The notes beneath the pieces are model-generated. The model did not search any database. It worked only from the letters and a program-made list of their open reading frames with translations, and had not been told where the DNA came from. Positions 1-7,858 of a DNA stretch of 21,169 nt are shown in pieces. Origin of the DNA: Chara braunii (taxonomy: Eukaryota; Streptophyta; Charophyceae; Charales; Characeae); contig BFEA01000373.1 in the NCBI GenBank assembly GCA_003427395.1, forward strand, positions 912,712-933,880. The letters are read 5' to 3'. The position numbers were made by a program, and so were the translations under genes. Each line of letters starts with the position of its first letter. Within the stretch, counting starts at the first letter, position 1.

Positions 1-60
1 ATGCGTGGGTGGGTGGGGCGTGTATGGGTGGGTGGGTGGGTGGGTGGGGCATAAACTAGA
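1..60. repeat. (GGGT)n-type G-rich simple repeat
   Basis: Repeated GGGT/GGGTG units with interruptions. The start is cut by the window edge, so the array may be longer. Runs of three or more G at short spacing could form G-quadruplex DNA on the plus strand, but that is inference. Confidence 0.9.
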
Positions 61-256
61 GTAGACTGTCGTAGAGTAGAGTAGAGTAGAGTGTCGTAGA
101 GTATGGTAGAGTACGTATAGTAGAGTCTCGTAGAGTAGAGTGGCATATAGTACAGTGTCGTGAAGTAGAGTAGTCTAAGAGTACAATGTCGTACAGTAGA
201 GTATCGTAGAGTAGACTCAATAGAGTACAGAGTCGTAGAGTGTCGTGGAATAGAGT
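61..256. repeat. GTAGA/GTCGTAGAGTA minisatellite
   Basis: Degenerate pentamer array built from GTAGA, GTAGAGTA and GTCGTAGAGT variants. The same GTCGTAGAGTAA block returns at 617-628, directly after the TG array. The TG tract therefore appears to sit inside the GTAGA array rather than beside it. Confidence 0.85.
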
Positions 257-308
257 GTATGTGCATGTGTGTGTGTCTGTGTACCACGTGTGTATGTGTG
301 TGTGCCCC

Positions 309-355
<47 letters not shown>

Positions 356-527
356 GTCAGGTGTATATGTGTGTGTGTGAATGTTGTGTGCTTGTCTGTG
401 TCTATCTGTCAGTGTATGTGTGTATGTTCCCCCGTGTGTGTGTGTGTGTGTGTGTGCGTGTGTCAGGTGTATATGTGTGTGTGTGAATGTCTGTCTCTGT
501 GTCCGTGTGTATGTATGTTTGTGCCCC

Positions 528-567
<40 letters not shown>

Positions 568-579
568 TGTGCGTGTGTT

Positions 580-619
<40 letters not shown>

Positions 620-620
620 G
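257..620. repeat. (TG)n microsatellite with higher-order structure
   Basis: Nearly pure TG dinucleotide, interrupted by short blocks that recur in the same order: a CCCC(C) block (about 304, 429, 525), then TG run, then CGTGTGTCAGGTGTATATG (351 and 457, spacing 106), then GAATGT and TCTGT-rich text. The array is therefore about 2.5 copies of a 106-bp composite unit. All open frames here encode only Cys/Val or His/Thr dipeptide runs and are artefacts. Confidence 0.9.
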
Positions 621-839
621 TAGAGTAATTTTTTTCAAAGTTGCGGGCCAGCTCCCTGCCGTCTGCAGTTCAGACTTGGATCTATATTGTGCGTCACCAC
701 TGAAAAAACCTGCATCCCCTAAGAAGTGTCCAAGAAACCCCCCCCCCCCCCTAATAAATAGTTCAATCACCACTGGCCCTGTCGTTCGAAATTCGAGGGG
801 ACCGATAGCACAATAGGGAGAGCTGGCAAGCGGTAAAAA
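621..839. other. unassigned spacer with a C14 tract
   Basis: I see no gene or repeat here except a run of 14 C at 738-751. The open frames crossing it are extensions of the TG array. Confidence 0.5.
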
Positions 840-1420
840 TTTACATGTATCGAATTGCCGCCGTGATTGTTTTCGCAGTTGAAATTAAATTTTCTAATTT
901 TTTAAATATTTGTCCTGGAAAGATCACCAGGAAATCTACATATCCTCGCATTTTCAAATTTCTTGACGTATTCGTTTCAGTGTGAAAAATTGTTGAAGTT
1001 GAAGTAGTTTTCCTATTGGCCCGCACATGGTAAAGTGGCAAAAGTGGGAAATAAGACGATTGGCGCGACACGTATTTCATAATCTAAAATATTTTCTCGA
1101 AATTTTTAAATATTTTTTTGTGGAAAGATCACAACAGAATTTATAGGCCCTTCAATTTGCAGAGTTGTGGAATCATCGTTGTGACCGTAAAAAATCACGG
1201 AAGTTGGGGTACGTTTCCCGTTGGCTAACACGTGCCAGAATGACAAAAATAAAAATTGCAACGAAACAGCGCGGCATTTATTTCACGGTCTAATTTTTTA
1301 TTTTTATTTTTTTGATATTTTTCCTGGAAAGACCACAACCTAATCTACAAGATCTCAATTTTTCATAATTTTTCTTCAATTCCTCTGAGCACGAAAACTC
1401 GTCAAAATTGGTGCTTGAAA
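840..1420. repeat. AT-rich satellite-like tandem repeat, about 204 bp x 3
   Basis: Three diverged units in direct orientation. The best anchor is TGGAAAGAtCAC-like text at 916, 1121 and 1325 (spacings 205 and 204), preceded each time by TAATTTTTTAAATATTT-like AT-rich sequence and followed by AATCTACA/AATTTATA and a TTCAATTT-like block. Between anchors, GAAGTTG followed by a TTCCTATTGGC / TTCCCGTTGGC block recurs. Unit length is in the range of many satellite monomers. Divergence between units is high, so this is an old array or the edge of a larger one. Confidence 0.75.
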
Positions 1421-1734
1421 ATTGTGGGACTGGACCCGCCTACCACACTGTGCAACGTCCCGGTCTGGACACACAGGCACATCCTGACCTGCCAGCTACC
1501 TGACGTCGGCTACACACAGGGACCCAACTCACCTGAGTGGTTATTAGAGAAGGCAGTTGCGTATCCCAAATCTGTGCGTGGGTTCAAACCTCAACAACAA
1601 CCATTAGCACCGAACTTCATAATATTAATATTTGTGTGGGTGGGTGGGTGGGTGCGTGCGTGCGTACGTGTGGGTGGGTGGGTGGGTGCGGGTGTAGGGG
1701 TGGGGGGGGCACATTCCCTTTTGTTTCCCCGCCC
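1421..1734. other. spacer ending in (GGTG)n / (GTGC)n simple repeat
   Basis: 1421-1620 shows no recognisable feature. 1631-1712 is a GGTG/GTGC/GGGT simple repeat. Open frames through it encode Gly/Val/Ala low-complexity sequence and are not credible genes. Confidence 0.6.
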
Positions 1735-2030
1735 AGAAAGAGAAAAAAAAAACTCAAAACCTTGAAAATGACAGGCGGCCACAAACGAAACGACAAGCGG
1801 CGCCGCAGCCCCAAACAACGGGCGCGCGGGAAAACAAAACGAATAAAAAAAAAAAAAAACGAGACCGAAAACGAAAAAGTCGGACCCGAAACGACAGACG
1901 CGCAGCCCAAAACGACAGGCAGACGGGATTTCCCGCAAAAGCAGAATGGCGGCGAAAACGAAAATTTAAAGAAAAAAATTGAAAAGCAAACTGAAAACGA
2001 AAAAGAAAAACATTTCAAACAGCCGCTTCG
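1735..2030. repeat. A-rich (GAAAACGAAAA)-type low-complexity tract
   Basis: Purine-rich text in which CGAAAACGAAAAA, AAACGACAG and CCCAAAACGACAG variants recur irregularly. It includes A-runs at about 1743 and 1845. The 234-codon plus-strand frame through it (1537-2241) is Lys/Asn/Glu-rich because of this composition. The minus frames are Phe-rich for the same reason. Confidence 0.65.
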
Positions 2031-2660
2031 AGATATTCCCTCATATCTACATCCCCTGCCGCCCGGCCCCGTAGGTGCGGCCTCTCGTTTCATGGTACTC
2101 TGTGAACATTTCGGTACGTGCGCCCCTCTGCACACTCCCCTGCCCTGGATTGCATTCATCCACCGCCCCTCGTCAAAACTTCAACCCGGAATCCGGTGCG
2201 CAGCGGACCACCGACCTCCCCCCGCGGCCAATGCTCCTTAAGGGATACGTTTCTTCTCTCATCTATTTCATCTTCCTTGGTAGTAGGCATCTATTTCATC
2301 CTCTCACTAGTCTATGTATGTACAGTACGGGGAAACACCACCCAACCCGAATCTCTCCCCAACCCACGAGGTAGGTTGGCACCACAGCTGCGGTGCGAGA
2401 GCAAGGTTGTCCCAGTCCCTCATCACGGTGACGAGGGGTGGGCAGGCATTGTCGATGGGGGATTGGTTGTGCTAGCGCCAAGCAATGGCCAGTCACTGCA
2501 CCGCCCCCTACACCCCCCCCAACCCCACATGGCGGTGTCTAATGGCCAATATTTTCGCTGCATAGCAGCCAACAACATCAGCCAAGGTCTTGCCAATGCT
2601 GGCGTGGGGGGCCAACAAGTTATCTCTAGCTGATACACACCAAGCTTGCCCAGGCACATA
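2031..2660. other. unassigned non-coding stretch
   Basis: Mixed-composition sequence with overlapping short frames on both strands. None has a recognisable domain, and I found no strong repeat. Confidence 0.4.
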
Positions 2661-2661
2661 C

Positions 2662-2735
2662 GTGAGGCCAATGGGTATTGAACCCACGACCTCCTGAATG
2701 CAACTTCTGTGCCTTACCAACTGAGCTAGAAAATG
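2662..2735 (-). mobile_element. tRNA-derived Pol III promoter relic (SINE head or tRNA pseudogene)
   Basis: The minus strand carries an A-box TAGCTCAGTTGG (complement of 2717-2728) and a B-box GGTTCAATACC (complement of 2674-2684), about 32 nt apart as in a tRNA. The T-arm can pair (GTGGG with CCCAT around a 7-nt TTCAATA loop). The acceptor and anticodon stems do not pair, so this is not a functional tRNA gene. No poly(A) tail is visible downstream on the minus strand. A tRNA-headed SINE fragment or a decayed tRNA both fit. Confidence 0.65.
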
Positions 2736-2739
2736 AAAA

Positions 2740-3300
2740 AACTTGAAGACAAGGGGGAAAAAAAAGGCGAAGTACGAGCGTGGCGGCAAGCGGCGGGGGA
2801 TCGCTAATGCACGCAGCGGAACGCAGGCACTGCATGCATGCAAGAACTCGCTGGCGGAATGGCACAGACGCAAGGGGGCGAGTCGCTCATGTGGGCGCAG
2901 GATGGCTTGCTGTCCAGTAGGGGTACTACCGCGCCCCTGGCTATGGCTGGCCTTGGTCGGTGGAGCCGGCAATCCTCGTGAGGTCGCAAAGGGAGAGAGT
3001 CGCATGTGTGGCCGACCGCGAGGCAGGGTTTGCTAGCAGCCAACATACCATAAACAAAGCTTGATCAGGGGCTTTGGCCCCCTGGTCTTAGGCACATAGC
3101 TTTGTGGATCGCAAGTGCCCGATGGTGATGGAGCTGGAGACATTGCTTGTTGGAAGACGTTTACAAGGACTGTTGCGACTCTGGTCTTAGTCCCCTTGCT
3201 GCTGTGAAGGCGTGGGCGACTTCGGCACGATAGGGTTGTGCTCAGTTCATTCTTGGCAGCATCTGGCAAGCTTCTTCCTCGTCATGATAGAGGAATGTTT
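2740..3300. other. unassigned non-coding stretch
   Basis: GC-rich text with several overlapping short frames on both strands. No domain, repeat or RNA structure stands out. Confidence 0.4.
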
Positions 3301-3305
3301 TTTCC

Positions 3306-3512
3306 GTTGTCGGTTTATGCGTGATTGTTAACTGTTGTTAGATTAGGTTAAGAGTCTAATTGGTGATTTTGGTTTTTGCCTTTTCGCTGTTTTGGTCTTC
3401 CCGTTTGCTATTCTGGTTGTCGTTTTAGGTGCGATTGTTAACTGTTGTTAGAGTAGGTTAACAATCTAATTAGTGATTGAGGTTTTGCCTTTTCGTTTTT
3501 TTTTGTTTTCCC
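3306..3512. repeat. 110-bp tandem duplication with internal inverted repeat
   Basis: Two diverged direct copies, anchored by GATTGTTAACTGTTGTTAG at 3323 and 3433 (spacing 110) and continuing through TAATTnGTGATT and TTTTGCCTTTTCG. The second copy contains a perfect 10-bp inverted repeat, GATTGTTAAC (3433-3442) with GTTAACAATC (3457-3466). The first copy has GTTAAGAGTC at the matching place, so that arm is degenerate. Confidence 0.8.
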
Positions 3513-3629
3513 GTGTGTTGTTGGTTGACTGTGAAGTGGAGAGATGAACATGGGAGTATCGCTTTGCGAAGACGCTGTCACGGTGGGTGGCGAGGCTTTT
3601 AGGGGTTGATGCTGACTAGGGGAGAAGTT

Positions 3630-4060
3630 TGCCCTAAATCGCAAGGAGGGTGGGTTTGCAGGGTCTTTCGACCCTTGCTGCGCGGGTGGTAGGGCATTTG
3701 TGTTGGATCGTTAATGTTTCGGGATCGCGTTCGTCTCTTCACAAGTGTTTGGGGTCCTTTCTAGCATCCTTTTCTTATGGGACTGGAGAGCGTTGCTTCG
3801 TACGATCTTTATCATGGAGGGAGGTGAAGATCTATTTTGGGGAGTGTATGTGGACGGGCGTGCGGATTACCCTAAATCGCGAGGAGGTGGGTGGACTTTG
3901 TGGGGCCTTTGGCCCCTACCACGCGGGTGGTAGCCTAAGTGTGTTTTTGAGGGTTTGCTAATGCACCATCATGGAGGGAGTTGTTGTTTTTGGGTACGCA
4001 ATGTGGGGGGTGGAGTGATTTGCTTTGAATCGCGAGGAGGTGGGTGGGTTTGCAGGGTCT
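3630..4060. repeat. diverged tandem repeat, three copies with uneven spacing
   Basis: The block AATCGCgAGGAGGtGGGTGG recurs near 3637, 3875 and 4028 (spacings about 238 and 153). A second block, ATCATGGAGGGAG, occurs at about 3811 and 3967. CGCGGGTGGTAG recurs at about 3680 and 3920. The order of blocks is kept, so this looks like an eroded tandem array with an indel in the first interval. Short frames inside are by-products. Confidence 0.65.
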
Positions 4061-5540
4061 GTGGTCACAAACTGTGACGAATTGTCTTCCATAACCGCGC
4101 TACTTTCTGCGCGACGCTGCTTTGGCGGAACGGATAGGGCTAATTGGGCGAAGTGTGGGAGACGAGGTCGACAGGGCAAATTGCATGGCTATCCTCGCTT
4201 TTTTTTTTCTCTCTTCGGTGATGTCGGGCCAGGGTCGGGGAAGTCACGGGCGGACGGTTGAGGGGGCGCGCCTCGACAGGCGCAATCAATAACGGTTGCC
4301 ATAGGTTCTTTCTCGTTTTGTTGGGGCGAAGGGGAACGAGAATTTTGGCGTGATAACCGCGCGGGAACATCGTTTTTCTTTTTCAAAATTTTCTTTCAAC
4401 TCATGTCGAGCCCCCGTGGGCTCCTCAGAATTGTTTTTCGAGTTTTTCGTTCTTCATAATTTTCTTTTTCTGCAATTCAGATTTAAATAGGAATTTATAA
4501 ACTTTGAAATTTTTGTTGCGCTGTGCTTCTTGCTTCTGCGCGCCTACCTGCGGCGGGAGCAGAATTCTGACTGAGTCGCGTCCTTAATCTTGCGTGTAAC
4601 TGTAACTTTTGGCGGGCGCAATTGTAACTGTATCTCTCTTCTTGAATATCTCGCCTTCTCCCCGCCTCCTTTCTTCCTGCTATGCATGTGCCTCCCTACG
4701 ATATGATTGACCAAGACGTTGCATGCTCAGATCGATGCGTGGAGAGTGGCTACGTCCCCCTCTGCACGCCGCGGCCTGACCATGCAAAACGTAGGCACTT
4801 CCTTTCCTTCTCCCCTCCTTCTCATATGGGGTGACAACTCCGTGAGTGATGTGGGACAACGGACTGTCCACATCTGTGAAAGAGACAGTGAGAGAGAGTG
4901 TGGGGAACAGATGAGTGTGAATTGCGACCTTCCTTTTTTTGTCCTTTGTACAAAAAAATTGGTCTTTCGTTTTTGTGTCGATCCACTCTCTCTCCTCCTC
5001 TTTGATGCCTGTCAATGGTTGGGAATTAAAACGTCTTGAGTTGTGGGATGTATGTGCCAATATGCGCCTCATCTTTGCATGAATGAATGCATTTATGTAC
5101 GAGGATCCGACGAACGCGTCACTTAATGGTTGCGATGTGCGTCGGAGAAGAGTTGTAAGATTGCCATTTGATTTCTTGTTGATATGAATGAATGGGGTAT
5201 GACTTTGTCGAAAGCAAGGATGTCTGGGTTGGTGAGCGGTTGCCTTCTGCTATGCATGACATAGGTTTTTACTTCGATTAGATGATCGCATGTTGGACTA
5301 AGCGGCAGTCGTTCACGAGCTTCGGGCGTGTGCCCTCAGCTCAGCACAGAAACATCGGCGATACACTCTTTTTAAAGAAGCAACAATAGTGGAGATTTAT
5401 TTCAAAGTGATTCAGGTTATTTTTCAAAGATTTGTCCCTTAGGCGTTTCTAAGACCTCGGTTTCAAAGTAGCAATTTCTAGTACTTCTTGGCTCGTTCTT
5501 GCAGGTGTGAAATGGTGTCACCATTCACCTTTTTCTCTCG
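4061..5540. other. long unassigned stretch with one compact hairpin
   Basis: About 1.5 kb without a recognisable gene. A poly(T) run lies at about 4200-4209. A perfect 6-bp hairpin, GAGCCC-CCGT-GGGCTC, is at 4408-4423. The two overlapping frames at 4680-5072 (minus, 130 codons) and 4707-5039 (plus, 110 codons) are complementary shadows with no domain. Confidence 0.4.
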
Positions 5541-5990
5541 TCTTTGTGCGTCACAGTTTATAGAACTATAAACGGAATGAAGAATTTTGAAGCTAAGATG
5601 GTTTTTTGCGTTCCAATTTATAGGACTATAAATACGCAAATGTCAAGATGTCTGGCTTCGGTACAAGGGCGTACATTTTCGGAGTGCTTCTTTGTTTTTT
5701 TTTCCTCGCATGTTTGTGCGTCACGGTTTATAGAACTATAAACCGAATGGAGAATTCCGAAGCTGGCATGGGTTTTTGCTTTCCAATTTATAGGACTATA
5801 AATACGCCAATGCCAAGATGTCTGGCTTCGGTACAAGGGCGCACATTTTCGAAGTGCGTCTTTGTTTTTTTTTTTTCTAGTGTGTCTTTGCCGCTTGCTT
5901 TATAGAACTACAAACGGAATTCGGGATGCCTGAACTGCATCTGTTTTCTGCTTGTTTAATGAAAGGACTCCAAAGGTGCATATGCCAAGA
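5541..5990. repeat. ~170-bp tandem repeat carrying paired palindromes
   Basis: Two well-kept units and a decayed third, beginning near 5541, 5711 and 5883. Each intact unit has palindrome 1, GTTTATAG-aa-CTATAAAC (5556-5573; extended to 20 nt at 5725-5744), and 60 bp later palindrome 2, ATTTATAG-ga-CTATAAAT (5616-5633; 5786-5803). The rest of the unit repeats as well, including a TGTCTGGCTTCGGTACAAGG block. In the third unit the first palindrome survives as CTTTATAG-aa-CTACAAAC and the second is lost. The half-units resemble each other, which suggests an older ~60/110-bp duplication. The two frames here (5544-5741, 5648-5905) read through the repeat and are not genes. Confidence 0.9.
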
Positions 5991-6420
5991 CGTCCTGCTT
6001 TTGTACAACGCAATACATTTTGGAGTGATCGTTATCCTGCCTGGGTTTTCTTAACTTTCCTCTAAGTTTGTAAGTGGTATCTAGTGTTGTGGAATTAATT
6101 GTCATATTTGCGCGGTTTCAGCAGAGCAAAGAATTCATTTCTCGACTACAAGCGGCTTTTGGGATCACTTGTTGACCTGCTTTTGTATGTGATAAAAATG
6201 AGGCTCCGTGGACAAGCTTCCATCTCACTAATCACCTTCTCTTAACAGGACCCTTGATTTGGTATGTTTTCCATCACTAGGTGCGGCATACAACGTGTAA
6301 AAGTAGCACCGGCGGAGTGAAAATGAATGGAAAAATTTTGGTTTTCTCCGGTCTATAAAGATTGTTTGGTTTTCTACGATTGTTTGGTTTTCACAAATAC
6401 TATGTTACTTTTGAAGGACC
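5991..6420. other. unassigned spacer
   Basis: AT-rich. The phrase GATTGTTTGGTTTTC appears twice and a shortened form once between 6334 and 6395. Nothing else is recognisable. Confidence 0.4.
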
Positions 6421-7160
6421 ATCGATGACACCAGAAACAGTTTCGCCGACCGCAGGCGCGATCTCGAGTGGCCCCGCGTAAGTGCGACCGCCAGGACGCG
6501 ACTTACACGCGGATACACGAGACCCGCTCGTGGAAGCATATGATGGGATCGACCCTTCTCCGTCGGTATGGACGTTGAGACCCCCTTTTACGTCATGGAT
6601 CGTGAGAGTCTGAGGCATCAACGATTCCAGGAACATTGGAACAGGAGCGTGTCTATCAGGCTGCGTGACTCCGGACCCTGTTTCAAGAATTCCCTCACCA
6701 CACTGGAGCTGGAGCGAGTATGCGAGTGCGACATCGAACGGGCCTTATGCGCGATTCTCTTTTTGCCCCACTTTCCCCACTCGCATACACGCCACGTCAT
6801 CGCTGAACCTAGAATAGCCATCGTCGAGACTAATTACCCTCCCTACTGCCTCGTAATCCCCTTTCACTGCCTTACGGCGGTCCCTTGGGGCGCGATCGGC
6901 CCTCACTGGCCACGGATCCTGTGCTCGGAGTGTCAGCAAGACCACAATTACAGCACGGCGGGATTTGTTCGCCGAACTTGGACTGAGGCGGACCAGCGAT
7001 CTCACAGCCTCCGATTGAGACCAGCCACGTCGGATTCCGAAGTTTGCCACGAGCGGCGCCAGCGGCTGATCGCCCAGTGCGACACACACAGCGTCCCGAG
7101 GGTCCATCAGATACGGGACCGACCGCGACGACGACACTCGCACCGGAGGTAGCCCGGTCT
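6421..7160. other. GC-rich block open on both strands, no assigned product
   Basis: The base composition shifts upward in GC compared with both flanks. A 194-codon plus frame (6568-7152) and a 149-codon minus frame (6745-7194) overlap almost fully, and at most one can be real. I recognise no domain in either. The plus frame ends in an Arg/His-rich tail. The minus frame is Arg/Ser/Val-rich. The block could be a fragment of an unrecognised element or a captured coding exon, but the sequence alone does not decide. Confidence 0.35.
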
Positions 7161-7559
7161 CCCGAAGTCCACTATAACTTGGGATTATCAACAACTACCC
7201 CTAAGCTTGCCACCGGAGATCTCAGTTTTGACCTGGGACTCCACTTCAATTTCCAAAAATCCTTGGCACACCCCTTTTCGCACTTCCGGGCCCCCATCCC
7301 ACTCTGAACAGGAACTTCAAGTCGCGCTGGGCGTGAGGTTGTGTGTCACATACCCCTTCCGAGCGGGTGGCAGGGTGAATCTCAGGGTTGGGTGATATTC
7401 AAGGGTCGCAGGCTTTGCCTTTGCAGGGTTTGTTTTAGGCTTTAGCTGTTTTTTCTTTAGGTTATCCGTGTTGTGCGCAATAGGGATTTTGTCATTTCTT
7501 TAAATTTGCAGAGCAGTTTTGGAATGGATTGTAACCTTTTGGTCCTTTTCTATGATGTG
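7161..7559. other. unassigned spacer upstream of copy A
   Basis: No gene or repeat recognised. The last bases before copy A (CTATGATGTG) resemble the bases before copies B, C and D, so the small element may start about 10 bp further upstream than drawn. Confidence 0.4.
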
Positions 7560-7682
7560 AGGGACGACGGACCCGTTTTCCGGCTTTTGTAATTCAAAAG
7601 CGGTTGTCGTATGACCCAGGCCGGCGTGCCTCGATCGTACGACACTATGGCCGTCCCTTGAGGGGGAAAAAAAAAAAAAAAA
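7560..7682 (+). mobile_element. GGGACG-box small A-tailed element, copy A
   Basis: About 99 nt of strongly self-complementary sequence followed within 8 nt by a run of 16 A (7667-7682). The outer ends pair (AGGGACG 7560-7566 with CGTCCCT 7652-7658). Inside are three hairpins: CGGA-cccgttt-TCCG (7569-7583), CTTTTG-taatt-CAAAAG (7584-7600), and GTCGTA (7606-7611) with TACGAC (7638-7643), enclosing AGGC/GCCT. The leading box GGGACGnnGGACCCG followed by TTTTCC is shared with copies B, C and D. The layout resembles a short retroposed RNA, but no target-site duplication is evident. It lies about 200 bp before the RT ORF. Confidence 0.6.
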
Positions 7683-7858
7683 GCTAGTCAGAATTATTTC
7701 TTTTGTGCACTGAGTATGACCTTCATGAAAGTTTTTTTTTTTTTTTTTTTTTCAAAGCTTCATGACAGGTTCAACTTCGAAATAAATTTGGCATTAACGT
7801 GAGAACGAGGATTATTGTAAGAACTCGGTACGATGACAGAATCAAGAAGAGTGAGGTG

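Noticed and set aside
259-816. Several 75-123 codon frames through the TG array
   Set aside because: They encode only Cys/Val or His/Thr dipeptide repeats dictated by the microsatellite.
1424-1460. Fifth copy of the GGGACG box (GGGACTGGACCCG)
   Set aside because: It lacks two bases of the box and the TTTTCC part, and has no A tail downstream. A weaker look-alike near 6668 fails for the same reasons.
1537-2241. 234-codon plus-strand ORF
   Set aside because: It runs through a G-rich simple repeat and an A-rich tract. Its Lys/Asn/Glu-rich sequence follows composition, and no domain is seen.
2662-2735. Functional tRNA gene on the minus strand
   Set aside because: A- and B-boxes are good, but acceptor and anticodon stems do not pair.
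4680-5072. 130-codon minus ORF overlapping a 110-codon plus ORF
   Set aside because: Complementary shadows with no domain, signal or composition supporting either.
5541-5990. CRISPR-like array based on regularly spaced palindromes
   Set aside because: The spacers are themselves repeated, the spacing alternates 60/110, and the context is eukaryotic satellite-like DNA.
7799-7858. GTG at 7799 as the start of the RT ORF
   Set aside because: Non-ATG initiation is unlikely in a eukaryote. The first in-frame ATG is at 7859. The open frame upstream may be a 5'-truncated coding part.
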